NCBI GenBank assembly: GCA_963710675.1
Contig: CAVQBE010000002.1
Location: forward strand, 248,001 to 312,000
Direction: 5' to 3'
Source of the DNA: JACCZX01 sp963710675
GTDB lineage: Bacteria > Pseudomonadota > Gammaproteobacteria > Burkholderiales > Burkholderiaceae_F
DNA length: 64,000 nucleotides
Below the pieces are notes generated by a model. That model saw nothing but the letters and a program-made list of their open reading frames with translations. It did not search any database and had not been told where the DNA came from. This document shows, piece by piece, positions 44,170 to 54,140 of the stretch. A program made the translations under genes and the position numbers. How positions within the stretch are numbered: the stretch's first letter is position 1; every line of letters begins with the position of its first letter.

Positions 44170-44250
44170 CGCCTCAGCGCGTGTAAGGACCGTAGCCAGC
44201 CGACGACTAATCCAGGCTTAATTTCGGTGGCGAAACAACTTGAATAGAGG

Positions 44251-44763
44251 ATGAATATGATGACCCGACGTTCCCTGCTTACGACACTGGCGGCACTTGG
44301 ATTCGGTGGAGGCGCCGCGCACACGGTGGGTGCCGACACCAAAGGTGGAAAGAGCAGCGACGGTGGCGCCGCGAAAGTTTCCTTGTCGGATGCTGAATGG
44401 AAGGCGCGACTGACGGCCGAGCAGTACCGCGTGCTGCGTCACGAGGGAACCGAGCCGCCCGGGTCAAGCGCGTTGAACAGGGAAAAACGCAAAGGAATAT
44501 ATCACTGCGCAGGTTGCGAGCTGCCGCTGTTCTCAAGCGCAACGAAGTACGAAAGCGGAACCGGCTGGCCGAGCTTCTATCAGCCGCTGCCTGATTCACT
44601 GGGCACCAAGACGGATTACAAATTGATTTTTCCGCGCATCGAGTATCACTGTGTGCGGTGCGAAGGTCATCAGGGGCATGTGTTTGACGACGGCCCGGCA
44701 CCCACGGGCAAGCGCTACTGCAACAACGGCGTCGCGCTCAAATTTGTGCCGGCGGCAGCATGA
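44251..44763 (+). CDS. msrB: peptide-methionine (R)-S-oxide reductase, exported
   Basis: 170 aa, intact. The N-terminus is a twin-arginine-like signal (TRRSLLTTLAALGF), then the MsrB domain: zinc cysteines in HCAGCELP and CVRCEGHQGHVF, GTGWPSFYQ and the catalytic cysteine in RYCNNGVAL. Start follows GAGGATGA. It repairs R-sulfoxides of methionine in the cell envelope; ATGA overlap with msrA. Confidence 0.9.
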   Translation: MNMMTRRSLLTTLAALGFGGGAAHTVGADTKGGKSSDGGAAKVSLSDAEWKARLTAEQYRVLRHEGTEPPGSSALNREKRKGIYHCAGCELPLFSSATKYESGTGWPSFYQPLPDSLGTKTDYKLIFPRIEYHCVRCEGHQGHVFDDGPAPTGKRYCNNGVALKFVPAAA

Positions 44764-45495
44764 GGCGGCGCGCTCTCTTAACCAGCGTCGCCGCGCTGCT
44801 TGCTACCGGCATCGCTGTTGCCGGAGTATTGGCACAGACGAAGCAAGACAAGCCAGCGGTTACCGCTCCTGCAGCGGGGACATGCGATCGCCACGTTCGC
44901 TGGCGGATGTTTCTGGTGTACCGAAGCAGACTTCGACAAAGTCGACGGCGTCATTTCGACCACATCCGGCTACATCGGCGGCAAGACCAAGAATCCCACC
45001 TACGACAGCGTCTCTGCCGGCAACAGCGGACACGCAGAGGCGGTGCAGATTGTCTTTGACCCGAGCAAGGTGACCTACTCGAAACTGCTCGAGTACTACT
45101 GGCGCACGATCGACCCCACGACGAAGGACCGTCAATTCTGCGATTCAGGTAGTCCGTACCGTACGGCGATCTTCACGCATGACGAACAGCAGCGCGCGCT
45201 GGCGGAAGCGTCCAAAAAGGCATTGAGTAACAACAAGCCGTTTCGCGAGCCGATTGTCACCGAGATCGTCAATGCAACGCAGTTTTATCCCGCCGAGGAT
45301 TATCACCAGGACTATCACACCAAGAATCCGGTGCGTTACAAGTTTTACCGCACCAACTGCGGACGCGATGCGCGGCTGAAGCAACTATGGGGATCTCAGG
45401 CGCACAGTAACGCTTTTGTCTGTTTGTCACCGGCTGCGCGACTTTCGACGCGCGCTGTAAAGATTCATCAGCGGCGTCACCGAGATTCCGTGTAA
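44760..45495 (+). CDS. msrA: peptide-methionine (S)-S-oxide reductase, exported (frameshifted)
   Basis: MsrA with N-terminal signal (RRRALLTSVAALLATGIAVA). After a run of four G at 44876-44879, where three fit, the mature frame reads FAGGCFWCTEADF with the catalytic GCFWC, and YHQDYHTKNP. The last about 28 residues before 45495 do not resemble the family and run over the antiporter 3' end, so the true stop is probably near 45411 in another frame. The pair with MsrB covers both sulfoxide epimers. Confidence 0.87.
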
Positions 45496-46749
45496 GACGA
45501 TTGACACGGCGACCGCTGTGAGCACGATCGACATCATCAGCTGTGCCGACGATGCCTGCAGCCCCTGACTCATCGCATACATCAGGTAATAGATCGAACC
45601 GATTCCGCGTATGCCAAACCAACCAATCAACAGCTTTTGGTCGCGCGGCATGTTGAGTCCGGCAAGGCCGAGCCACACAGCGATCGGCCGCACGACAAAG
45701 AAAAGCAGAACCAGGTAAACGACTGCATTTTGTGGGAGCTCGATCGACGTCACCATCGCGCCAACGATGACGACAATTGCGACCTCGACTATGCGCTCGA
45801 GCTGCTCGTTGAAGCCACGCACGGCCTGCGTCATGTAGGCGCCGGCAAGCTGCGGATCGGTGGCCAGCTCTTCCTTTCCACCGTCAGACAGCTCCGTTTC
45901 GAGTTTTTTCGCAGTCGCCGAAGCAGCTCCGGTGCGCACCGTCGTGCGTTGCGATCTCTGTAAAGCAAGCCCTGCTGCGAATACAGCAAGAAATCCGTAG
46001 GTGGCAGCGAGCTGCGCGGCGCCATAGGACAGTCCGATGAGCCCAAGCATCAGGAACTCGTCCAGGCCGACGGCTTCTTGATGCCGCGTCCGCAAGTGCA
46101 GCACGAGCTTTCCGATCGCATATCCGCACAGCACACCGATGGCCAGTCCGCCGGCGACTGGCCACACGAGATCGAGCGTGATCCAGCGACCGTAGCCGGA
46201 GCCCGAGTCGCGGAGGCCGAGCAATGCGAGGCCAAGCATTACGAACGGAAACGCGGCGCCATCGTTCAATCCGCCCTCCCCGGTGAGGCTGAACCGCACC
46301 GAGTCGCGGTCATTCGGGTCAGACAACTGAACGTCGGATGCAAGCACTGGGTCCGTCGGTGCCAGGATCGCCGCCAGCAAGATCGCCGCGCCGATCGGAA
46401 GATCAAACAACGCGACACCGAGGGCGGCCAGCAGCGCTACTGTGATCAGCATCGAGAGCGTTGCGAGCTGCAGCGCCGCGCGCCATCGATGGTCGGACCA
46501 CGGTAGCGTCAGCTTCAAGCCGACCGCAAACAAAGACACCAGCACGGCCGCTTCAGCGATGATTTCGAGAACGCGATGATCGGCAATTGGATCTGGCTCG
46601 AGCAGCGCGAAGCCTGCGGGTCCGACTACGAATCCGACCAGCAGATACAGCATCGACGTGCTGAGCGGCAGTCGCTTCAACAGCGTGCCGGACAGCGCCA
46701 TCACAGTGAAGATGACGCCCGCGATCAGCGCCCAGATCGCAAAGGTCAC
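45427..46749 (-). CDS. Na+/H+ or K+/H+ antiporter, CPA1 family
   Basis: 440 aa, intact, about 12 transmembrane helices. The ion site is seen as ILAPTDPVLASDV and LTGEGGLNDGAAFP, the TDP and GEG-LNDG motifs of NhaP/CPA1 transporters. GTG start at 46749. No cytoplasmic TrkA_C or CBS domain is present. It is convergent with msrA. Cation specificity cannot be told from sequence. Confidence 0.87.
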   Translation of the reverse strand: MTFAIWALIAGVIFTVMALSGTLLKRLPLSTSMLYLLVGFVVGPAGFALLEPDPIADHRVLEIIAEAAVLVSLFAVGLKLTLPWSDHRWRAALQLATLSMLITVALLAALGVALFDLPIGAAILLAAILAPTDPVLASDVQLSDPNDRDSVRFSLTGEGGLNDGAAFPFVMLGLALLGLRDSGSGYGRWITLDLVWPVAGGLAIGVLCGYAIGKLVLHLRTRHQEAVGLDEFLMLGLIGLSYGAAQLAATYGFLAVFAAGLALQRSQRTTVRTGAASATAKKLETELSDGGKEELATDPQLAGAYMTQAVRGFNEQLERIVEVAIVVIVGAMVTSIELPQNAVVYLVLLFFVVRPIAVWLGLAGLNMPRDQKLLIGWFGIRGIGSIYYLMYAMSQGLQASSAQLMMSIVLTAVAVSIVLHGISVTPLMNLYSARRKSRSR

Positions 46750-46802
46750 GGCGCCTTCAATGCACTACGCATGCAGCGCCGAATGCCTGCGGCGCTGACA
46801 AT

Positions 46803-47408
46803 CTAGCGAGCAGAGCGCGCCTTGCGTTTAGCCGGCCGCTTTGCCTTGCGCGCGGTGGCGCCACTGGAGGCACGTGGACGCTCTTCCTGCGCCGACGCCA
46901 TAGCCATCGCAACGCTTGGCGTGTCCATCATCTGTTGAAGCGCCGTTTGCCACTGGCGCATTGCTGAGTCCACCGTGGCCATCGGATTGGTCATGCGCTC
47001 ACCGCCCATCGATAACCCAGGCAGCGCCGATGCCATTGGCATTGCGCCCTGCGTTGCGCTGCCGAAGGCATCACGCATCCGTTCCATCATCGAGTAGCTC
47101 GCGCGCAAAACATTGTTGTTCATCTCGGCAATCGCCTGCACCATCTCGCGTTGATAGCGCGTGCTCTGTTCAGCCGCCGGTCCTGCTGCTTCCGAGATTG
47201 AACGCGCCGGGTTGCCCCCGTCGCGCAAAGTCGCCATTGACTGGGCAAGTGAAAATTGCCCGCTGGCACCCGCGCGCATGGCTTCCAACGTGAGTTTCTG
47301 TAGTCGCTGCATTCCGTCCAGTGCGGCCTGTGCAATCTCTGCCGTCGCGGCCGTCTGAGCTTCGTAAAAGGTGGCAAACGGATTGGTCGTGGATGTTTTT
47401 GTCGCCAT
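46803..47408 (-). CDS. phasin-like protein
   Basis: 201 aa, intact: a helical, alanine/methionine-rich protein with NPFATFYEAQTAATAEI at the start and a basic C-terminal tail (ARKAKRPAKRKAR). This matches phasins, which coat polyhydroxyalkanoate granules; the basic tail recalls PhaF/PhaM-type proteins that link granules to DNA. Start follows AAGGAGC. It is adjacent to ku. Confidence 0.7.
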   Translation of the reverse strand: MATKTSTTNPFATFYEAQTAATAEIAQAALDGMQRLQKLTLEAMRAGASGQFSLAQSMATLRDGGNPARSISEAAGPAAEQSTRYQREMVQAIAEMNNNVLRASYSMMERMRDAFGSATQGAMPMASALPGLSMGGERMTNPMATVDSAMRQWQTALQQMMDTPSVAMAMASAQEERPRASSGATARKAKRPAKRKARSAR

Positions 47409-47483
47409 AGGGGCTCCTTATGTGGTTCGCAGCGTGCACCGGCCGCATCCGCCAAAGATACTTGCCAGCGACGCTCGGCCAGC

Positions 47484-48396
47484 TTACGCGGCTTTGCGCA
47501 CGGTGCGTCCGGCGGACTTCTTCGCCGACTTCTTCGCCGCTTTCTTTTCGTCTGTGCGCTTGACCGCCTTGCGCGTGACCGATCCTTTCGCCTGCGCGCT
47601 GGTGCCCACGCCGTCGCCGCCCTTTCGATTCAGGCTGGCCCTCAAAGCCTCCATGATGTCGATCACCTTTGCACCAGCGGGTGCCGCCGCGCCTTCCGGG
47701 ACTGTGATCTCCTCACCTTCAACCTTTTTCTGAATTTGCGCCTCGATACGCTCCTGCACATCGTCCTTGTATTGAGTGGCGTCAAACGCCTTCGACGTAA
47801 TGCTGTCGATCAGTTGACTGGCGAGTGCGAGCTCCTTGGGGCTCACTTTTGCGCTCGGGCACTTCCACTTCATCGACCGGCCGCACCTCGTCGGCGTACA
47901 GCAGTTCTTGAAGGATCAGCCGATCCTCGGCGACACGGATGTTTACGAGGTACTGCTTGCCGCGCGCGGCCCAGCGCCCTATCGCCGAGCGCTCGGACTC
48001 GCGCATTGCGTCGACCAGCAAGCGATACGGCTTGGCGCCACCTTTGTCCGGACCTAGGTAATACGCCTTCTCGTAGTAAACAGGGTCAATCGACGCTGCC
48101 GGAACGAATTCGGTGATCTCGATCGCGCCGGTCGATGCCTGCTCCAGCGCTTTCAATTCTTCTTTGGTGAAGGTAACGAACCGGTCCTTTTCGAATTCGT
48201 ATCCCTTGATCATCTCGTTGCGCGGCACGACGTCACCCGATTCCGCAGAGATGTATTGCTGCTTCACGCGGCCGCCCTTCGCGTCGAGCATCGTGAAAGA
48301 AACGCCGGCGCGAGGATTGGTCGCGGCATACATCTTCACGGGGATCGTGACGAGCCCGAAGGTAATGGTCACGGATTGCAGCGAGCGAGCGGCCAT
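47484..48396 (-). CDS. ku: Ku protein, non-homologous end joining (one frameshift)
   Basis: Bacterial Ku, about 303 aa. N-terminal SLQSVTITFGLVTIPVKMY and the beta-barrel core EYNxxK-like segments (AYYLGPDKGGAKPYRLL) are typical. The frame breaks near 47860; the rest (VSPKELALASQLIDS) and a lysine-rich tail (KKAAKKSAKKSAGRT) follow. Homodimeric Ku binds DNA ends and recruits an ATP-dependent ligase. No LigD is adjacent, but a LigB-type ligase lies 16 kb away. Confidence 0.9.
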
Positions 48397-48532
48397 AAAG
48401 TAGCTTTCCGGTGGACTTGCGTCGCGCAGGCAAGCGCCAGTCCTGCAAGCCGCAACGAGCGACCTCGTGAACTATATGCAAGCAAAATCAGCCTTCTACA
48501 GCTACTTCTTAAAGTTATTTAGAACGTCTGCG

Positions 48533-49135
48533 TCAGGGCCTTCGGTAGAAGTCGAAAACATGACGGTTGGCAGCGTCCACCTTCCAGCGCGTCTGCTGCG
48601 CTGGTCCAAACGGCCTTGCTTCAAAGCGCCTTAGCGCGGCAATCTCGTCTGGGGCGACTCGATTGCGCGGCGGGATGTCATTCCACCCAACTAACAGCTC
48701 TCCCCCCGGCCGCAAATGCGAGTAGCACGATGTCAGCGCGGCATCTGCATCCGCTGGCGTGTTCAGCCCCCATCCCAGCACTCCGTTGCAGAGAATCAGA
48801 TCGAAGTAATCCGGAGCGACGTAATGCCCCAAGTTCTGCAGCGTGTCCACGATATGGCGGCTACTTCCGTATTGCCGCCGCTTTGCAACCGGATCGATCG
48901 TCCAATACTCACGGCCCGAGAAGAACTGCTCATATTGCTGCGTGTAAGCGGCGCACCCTACAAACAGGATGCGCGAAATCTCAGGCCGCGTTGCATAGTC
49001 AGGCAGGATTACTTGCTCGAGAATGCGGCGATCTTCGGTATGCCGTTGGCTGGGCAAGCCCAGCGTGCGCCGCCCAGCCTGTATGACCGAGCGCCACAGA
49101 CCTTGAATGCTCGAGACAACGGCTGCAACAGCCAC
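48533..49135 (-). CDS. class I SAM-dependent methyltransferase-like protein
   Basis: 200 aa, intact. Rossmann core: RILFVGCAAYTQQYE (motif I variant VGCA), DPVAKRRQYG, and FDLILCNGVLGWGL. Motif I lacks the usual GxGxG, so catalysis is uncertain. It sits downstream of the ccm operon, with a 14-bp gap to ccmI. Substrate unknown. Confidence 0.65.
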   Translation of the reverse strand: MAVAAVVSSIQGLWRSVIQAGRRTLGLPSQRHTEDRRILEQVILPDYATRPEISRILFVGCAAYTQQYEQFFSGREYWTIDPVAKRRQYGSSRHIVDTLQNLGHYVAPDYFDLILCNGVLGWGLNTPADADAALTSCYSHLRPGGELLVGWNDIPPRNRVAPDEIAALRRFEARPFGPAQQTRWKVDAANRHVFDFYRRP

Positions 49136-49149
49136 GGCCAGGCCTGCCG

Positions 49150-50379
49150 CTAGGGAATCGTGCGATCGATGACGACTGACATTCCCTGAGTGCCTACCTT
49201 TACTTTCTCGGTGGCCCCTTCAAGATCACCACTGGCCGGAATTGCATTGCCAGAGCGCGACACACGGGCATTGATGATGACCTCGCTGAGCGCCGAAATC
49301 TTTGCCGTCGGTGCCATCGCACGTGAGTCGTCCAGCGTGAATCGCAGCGGCAGCTCGCTTACTCGGGCACGCACCACCGCAACCGGCATCCGCGACCCGT
49401 CGGCCGGCCGTGCAAATACGAAGACGGAGTCATCGGGTTTGACTTTCGCAGCGAGTGCGGGACTCAGGGTGACCGTGCCGCTGACGCTGCGCGCGTCGCT
49501 GACACCGCTTGGGTCGCCCTTCTGGATCTGCGCCACAGGCGGCATGCCTGCGAGTGAGCGTGCTTCGTCGATGCTCGCTTGCACGCGCTCGCGGATGGGC
49601 GAGTCTGCCGGCGCAGAGTCCTGTAGCCGCTGCCAAAAGCCGGCGGCGGCCTTGTAGTCCTTCCGCTCAAACGCTTCCGAGCCCGCCATTGCGAGCGCCT
49701 TCCACTGAGTAGGGTCGATCTTCAGCGCCAGCTGCACAAGCTCCATTGGCTTGCCCGCAAAGCTTTTACCCTGACTCATCGCAAGCGCGTCGGCGTAATC
49801 CGCGAGCAAGTCCGCGTCGTACGGCACCAGCGCAGTCAGCGCTGCATACGCGACGGCCGCATCCTGAAAATTACCGAGCGTGTAATGCGTGCGCGCAAGA
49901 ATGGTCCATCCTTCGACGTTGTCCGGCTCCTTTTCAAGTCGCTGCTTGACCTTCGCGATCATCGCGTCGATCTGTTCTTGACTCGGCCGGTCCGCATCCT
50001 GCGCGACAGCGGCTTGGGACGATAAAGCTCCGGGCGTCCCAATCTGCCAATACAGCGCTGCCGCCGCAATCGGAGCGATCAGCGCCACGATGACTGCGTA
50101 CGAATGATGCGGGCGCCGCTCATTGCGCACTGATTCAGAACCGCGCGCTTCGTCCAGAAGCCGCCGCTCCAGCTCGCTTTTAGACTCCGCGTGTTGTTCC
50201 GCTGACAGTATCCCGCGTGCCAGATCAGCATCGAGATCTGCGAACTGATCTTTGAAGATCGTGACGTTAGCTGCTGTGTGCTCGACCGAACGCGAAGTCG
50301 TCGGTCGCAGTAAGGGCCAAAGCACCCAGGCGAGCGCCAGCGCCATCATCGCGACCGCAACGATCACGAACGTAGTCAC
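49150..50379 (-). CDS. ccmI: cytochrome c maturation protein CcmI
   Basis: 409 aa, intact. Two N-terminal transmembrane helices around a short cytoplasmic leucine-zipper-like segment, TPR repeats (EPDNVEGWTILARTHYTLGN onward) that bind apocytochrome c, and a C-terminal periplasmic beta domain. It presents apocytochrome to the haem ligation complex CcmFHI. Last gene of the ccm operon; ATGA-type overlap with ccmH. Confidence 0.92.
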   Translation of the reverse strand: MTTFVIVAVAMMALALAWVLWPLLRPTTSRSVEHTAANVTIFKDQFADLDADLARGILSAEQHAESKSELERRLLDEARGSESVRNERRPHHSYAVIVALIAPIAAAALYWQIGTPGALSSQAAVAQDADRPSQEQIDAMIAKVKQRLEKEPDNVEGWTILARTHYTLGNFQDAAVAYAALTALVPYDADLLADYADALAMSQGKSFAGKPMELVQLALKIDPTQWKALAMAGSEAFERKDYKAAAGFWQRLQDSAPADSPIRERVQASIDEARSLAGMPPVAQIQKGDPSGVSDARSVSGTVTLSPALAAKVKPDDSVFVFARPADGSRMPVAVVRARVSELPLRFTLDDSRAMAPTAKISALSEVIINARVSRSGNAIPASGDLEGATEKVKVGTQGMSVVIDRTIP

Positions 50380-50852
50380 TGCGGACTTTTCGCGGGCCCG
50401 CCCAGCAGGCGTTTTGCCTCGGCGTGCTCGGCTTCCGTCAGCGGCCGCTCAACTACGCGCCGTCGGCGATTGCGCAGCGCACGCGCAAACGCAAACAAAG
50501 CACCGATTGCCAGCAATGCCGGGCCAAACCACAACAGCCACGTGTGCGGTTTGACAGGGGGCCGGTACAACACAAAGTCGCCGTATCGCGCCACCATGAA
50601 GTCAATGATGTCCTGATCGCTGCGGCCTGCACGGATCTGCTCGCTGATCTCGCGCCGCAAGTCCACCGCCAGCTCGGCGTTGGACTCGGCGATCGATTGG
50701 TTCTGGCACACCAGACAACGCAATTGCTCGGCCAGTGCCGCAGCGCGGCGGGCCCCGCTTACATCAAGCGATGCTCCCGTACGCGCGGCACTCGCGGTGC
50801 TGGTCACGAGTGTCAGCAGAACACACGCGAAAGCAGCACGCCAGTTCATCAT
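50376..50852 (-). CDS. ccmH: cytochrome c maturation protein CcmH
   Basis: 158 aa thiol oxidoreductase with signal peptide, the redox motif LRCLVCQNQSIAESNA, and a C-terminal membrane helix. It keeps the apocytochrome CxxCH cysteines reduced. This is the short CcmH/CcmL form; TPR functions are in the separate ccmI. Overlaps ccmG by four bases. Confidence 0.93.
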   Translation of the reverse strand: MMNWRAAFACVLLTLVTSTASAARTGASLDVSGARRAAALAEQLRCLVCQNQSIAESNAELAVDLRREISEQIRAGRSDQDIIDFMVARYGDFVLYRPPVKPHTWLLWFGPALLAIGALFAFARALRNRRRRVVERPLTEAEHAEAKRLLGGPAKSPQ

Positions 50853-51451
50853 GACTGGCGCAGCTGCTGCACCAGCGGAAGAATCTTGTTACGCCAGGCG
50901 TCTTCGGTGATCGGGCCAATCTGCTTGAAGCGAATGACGCCTGCCTTGTCGATCAAGAACGTTTCGGGCACGCCATAGACGCCATAGTCAATCCCGACGC
51001 GGCCATCGAGATCGACGATGGAGAGTTTGTAAGGGTCCCCAAATCGCCCGAGCCATCCGAGTGCAGCGTCGGGCTTGTCCTTGTAGTTCAATCCGATGAT
51101 TGGGATCACATCTTTCTTTGCCAGATCGACCAACAGCGGATGCTCGATGCGGCACGCGACGCACCACGACGCCCATACGTTCAGCAGCCACACCTGACCT
51201 TGCATCTGCTGCGGCGAAAATTTTTGCTCCGGCTGCGCGAGCTGCGCCAGTTGAAACGAAGGCGCCGGCTTGCCGATGAAAGGCGAAGGCACCTCGCGCG
51301 GGTTCAATCCGAGTCCCACGAACAGAAAGCCCGCCAGTACCGCGAAGATCCCTAGCGGCAGCACGAAGCGAAGCGGCGATTTCGGTTCGCCGTCAGGCGC
51401 CTGTGAGTGATCCTCCGCAGCATCCAGCGTTCGATCGGTGGCGTCGCTCAC
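50849..51451 (-). CDS. ccmG: thiol:disulfide interchange protein CcmG/DsbE
   Basis: 200 aa membrane-anchored thioredoxin fold. Active site WCVAC within NVWASWCVACRIEHP, and GVYGVPETF with the cis-proline. A 25-residue polar N-terminal extension precedes the helix, longer than in the E. coli protein. Reduces CcmH and apocytochrome. Confidence 0.93.
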   Translation of the reverse strand: MSDATDRTLDAAEDHSQAPDGEPKSPLRFVLPLGIFAVLAGFLFVGLGLNPREVPSPFIGKPAPSFQLAQLAQPEQKFSPQQMQGQVWLLNVWASWCVACRIEHPLLVDLAKKDVIPIIGLNYKDKPDAALGWLGRFGDPYKLSIVDLDGRVGIDYGVYGVPETFLIDKAGVIRFKQIGPITEDAWRNKILPLVQQLRQS

Positions 51452-53433
51452 GCTGTTACCTGTCCAGACACAACGGCATCGGCGCGCCGTGCCAACAATC
51501 GATAGCGACGATCAGACAGCGCCAGAGCACCGCCCAACGCCATCAACACGCATCCGCCCCAGATCCAAGTGACGAACGGCTTGTGATACACGCGTACGCT
51601 CCATGCCCCTGATTCCAGCAGGGCTGGATCGATCGGCTCGCCGAGCGAGACATAAATATCGCCCCACGGTCCGGTGTCAATAGCAGCTTCGGTCATCGGC
51701 ATCTTCTGCACGTTGTAGATGCGTTTTTCCGGGTGCATCTTTGCCACCACATTACCGCCGCGAGAGACTTCGATGTCGCCGCGTACTCCCGTGTAATTCG
51801 CGCCGGCAAGTTTCTGAGTCCCGTTGAACTTGATGTCATAGCGACCCACCTGCACCGTGTCGCCGACGTTCATCCGCATGTCGCGCTCGACCTGATAGCC
51901 GTTGACCACCGTCACGCCGACGACAAACACCGCAATGCCGAGATGCGCGAACTGCATTCCCCAGTAAGACCGGCCTTGCGCGCGCAGCCTCTCGAACATC
52001 CCGCCGCGCACGTGACGGATCCGTTCCTTCACATTCAGTGCAATGGCCGCGACGATCCAGAATGCGAGAAACAGCCCGAAACTGATCAACGGCGTCCAGC
52101 GACCGGCCAACACCGGAACGATCAATGCAGTGACTAGGGCGACAACCAATGCCCATTTCAATCGCATCGCCAGATCGGGCAATTCGGCTTTCTTCCAGCG
52201 CGCCAGCGGACCGATTCCGATCAGGAAAACTAGCGGTGCCATCACAACGCCGAACACCAAATTGAAATAAGGAGGTCCGACCGAAGCCTTCGGCAACGCA
52301 AGAGCATCAAGGAACAGTGGATACAACGTACCAAGCAGCACCGAGCCTGCAGCTACTGCCAGCAACAAATTGTTCAGCAGCAGAAACGATTCGCGCGACA
52401 CCGTCTCGAATTTTCCGCCGAGCCCGACCTTCGGCGCGCGCCACGCAAACAAGGCGAGCGATGAGCCGATCACGAACACCAGAAACGCAAGAATGAATAC
52501 GCCGCGCTTCGGGTCCGTCGCGAACGCATGCACTGAGGTTAAGACGCCTGAGCGGACGAGGAAGGTGCCGAGCAGCGACAGCGAGAAGGCGCAGATGGCG
52601 AGCAGAACCGTCCAGCTTCTGAAGCTGCCGCGCTTTTCAGTCGCGGCGAGCGAATGAATCAACGCGGTGCCAACCAGCCACGGCATGAACGACGCGTTTT
52701 CTACCGGATCCCAAAACCACCAGCCGCCCCACCCCAATTCGTAATAAGCCCACCAGCTACCAAGAGCGATACCACACGTCAGAAAACACCAGGCAAGCGT
52801 GGTCCACGGGCGCGACCAGCGCGCCCATGCTGCGTCGAGCTTTCCGCCGAGCAGCGCTGCTATCGCGAACGAGAACGCAACAGAGAAGCCAACGTAGCCC
52901 ATGTAGAGCATCGGCGGGTGAAACACCATGCCCGGGTCTTGCAGCAACGGATTCAGATCGCGGCCGTCGGCTGCGGCCGGAAGCAGGCGATCGAAAGGAT
53001 TCGACGTCAGCAGCATGAACAGCAAAAAGCCGATCGAAATCACGCCTTGCACGCCAATCACGCGCGCAACCATGTCATCGGGCAGATGGCGCGAAAAACG
53101 TGCGACCGCGAATGTCCACCACGCAAGCATCAATACCCAAAGCAACAGCGAGCCTTCGTGCGAACCCCAGCTTGCCGCGATCCTGTAATGCAGAGGCAAC
53201 TGCGAGTTGGAATTGCTTGCGACGTTGACGACTGAAAAATCGTTGACGATGAACGAATACAGCAGGCAGCCGAAAGCAACCGTAACGAACAGCGCTTGAC
53301 CGCGTGCCGCGGGACGCGCGACTGCCATCAGTGCGCGGTCGCCGCGCGCAGCGCCGACGATCGGCAAGACTGCCTGCGCGGTCGCGAGCAACAGCGCCAG
53401 GATCAGCGCGAAGTTTCCGATTTCAGGAATCAC
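51448..53433 (-). CDS. ccmF: haem lyase CcmF
   Basis: 661 aa, intact, about 15 membrane helices. WGSHEGSLLLW and the tryptophan-rich WWFWDPVENASFMPWL mark the haem-handling core. Start is GTG at 53433. It overlaps ccmG by four bases; 78 bases without a gene separate it from ccmE. Confidence 0.95.
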   Translation of the reverse strand: MIPEIGNFALILALLLATAQAVLPIVGAARGDRALMAVARPAARGQALFVTVAFGCLLYSFIVNDFSVVNVASNSNSQLPLHYRIAASWGSHEGSLLLWVLMLAWWTFAVARFSRHLPDDMVARVIGVQGVISIGFLLFMLLTSNPFDRLLPAAADGRDLNPLLQDPGMVFHPPMLYMGYVGFSVAFSFAIAALLGGKLDAAWARWSRPWTTLAWCFLTCGIALGSWWAYYELGWGGWWFWDPVENASFMPWLVGTALIHSLAATEKRGSFRSWTVLLAICAFSLSLLGTFLVRSGVLTSVHAFATDPKRGVFILAFLVFVIGSSLALFAWRAPKVGLGGKFETVSRESFLLLNNLLLAVAAGSVLLGTLYPLFLDALALPKASVGPPYFNLVFGVVMAPLVFLIGIGPLARWKKAELPDLAMRLKWALVVALVTALIVPVLAGRWTPLISFGLFLAFWIVAAIALNVKERIRHVRGGMFERLRAQGRSYWGMQFAHLGIAVFVVGVTVVNGYQVERDMRMNVGDTVQVGRYDIKFNGTQKLAGANYTGVRGDIEVSRGGNVVAKMHPEKRIYNVQKMPMTEAAIDTGPWGDIYVSLGEPIDPALLESGAWSVRVYHKPFVTWIWGGCVLMALGGALALSDRRYRLLARRADAVVSGQVTA

Positions 53434-53511
53434 GTTTCAGCGCGGTCGGGCCGGCTCAAGGCATTGCTCATGCATGAACGCAGCGAATGGGATGAGCATC
53501 GAAGTCTCATG

Positions 53512-53955
53512 CTACTGCAATGTCTTGCGTGCTTTCTGTGCCTGCTCGACCGCATACGCGGCTTCCGGCGGGGTGTAGTTCTCATCATGCTTGGCAAGTA
53601 CTTCGTGCGCACGAAATACGCCATCGTCGCCCAGCTTGCCTTGTGCCACCACGCCTTTTCCTTCCTTGAACAAGTCCGGAAGGATTCCGGTGTAAACGAC
53701 CGGAATGATCTTCGCGGTGTCAGTCACGTTGAACGACACCGTCAGTCCGTCAGGCTGGCGCTTCAGGCTGCCCTCTTCCACCAATCCGCCAACCCTGAAA
53801 GCCTTGCCCTGCGGAGCCTCTTTATTGGCGACTTGCGACGGGCTATAAAAGAAGACGAGGTTCTGCTGAAACGCCGACAGCACAAGCGCGGCTGCCACAC
53901 CGAGTACGGCGAGGCCCCCAACGATCAATGTCAGTCTCTTATGGCGCGGCTTCAT
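53512..53955 (-). CDS. ccmE: haem chaperone CcmE
   Basis: 147 aa with N-terminal anchor helix and an OB fold. The haem-binding histidine is in VLAKHDENYTPPE. It carries haem from CcmC to CcmF. Start overlaps the ccmD stop (ATGA). Confidence 0.94.
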   Translation of the reverse strand: MKPRHKRLTLIVGGLAVLGVAAALVLSAFQQNLVFFYSPSQVANKEAPQGKAFRVGGLVEEGSLKRQPDGLTVSFNVTDTAKIIPVVYTGILPDLFKEGKGVVAQGKLGDDGVFRAHEVLAKHDENYTPPEAAYAVEQAQKARKTLQ

Positions 53956-54140
53956 CGCAAGTTCTTCGTAACGGCATTTCGCGTGGTTTCCAGTTTCAAT
54001 GCAGAGATCGAGTTACGGCGGCGCGTATGCAGGAGCCAGAGCTCGATTGCGATGACGGCAATGGTCGCCCCGTATGAGCCCCAGACATAGAAACCGTAGC
54101 CTCCCATCGCCCAGAAATCAGTCGCACTCGCCCAGTTCAC
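53952..54140 (-). CDS. ccmD: haem exporter accessory protein CcmD
   Basis: 62-aa single-helix protein with the family start FWAMGGYGFYVWGSYG followed by the helix AVIAIELWLL and a basic tail. GTG at 54140 overlaps the ccmC stop (GTGA). It assists release of haem-loaded CcmE. Confidence 0.88.
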   Translation of the reverse strand: MNWASATDFWAMGGYGFYVWGSYGATIAVIAIELWLLHTRRRNSISALKLETTRNAVTKNLR

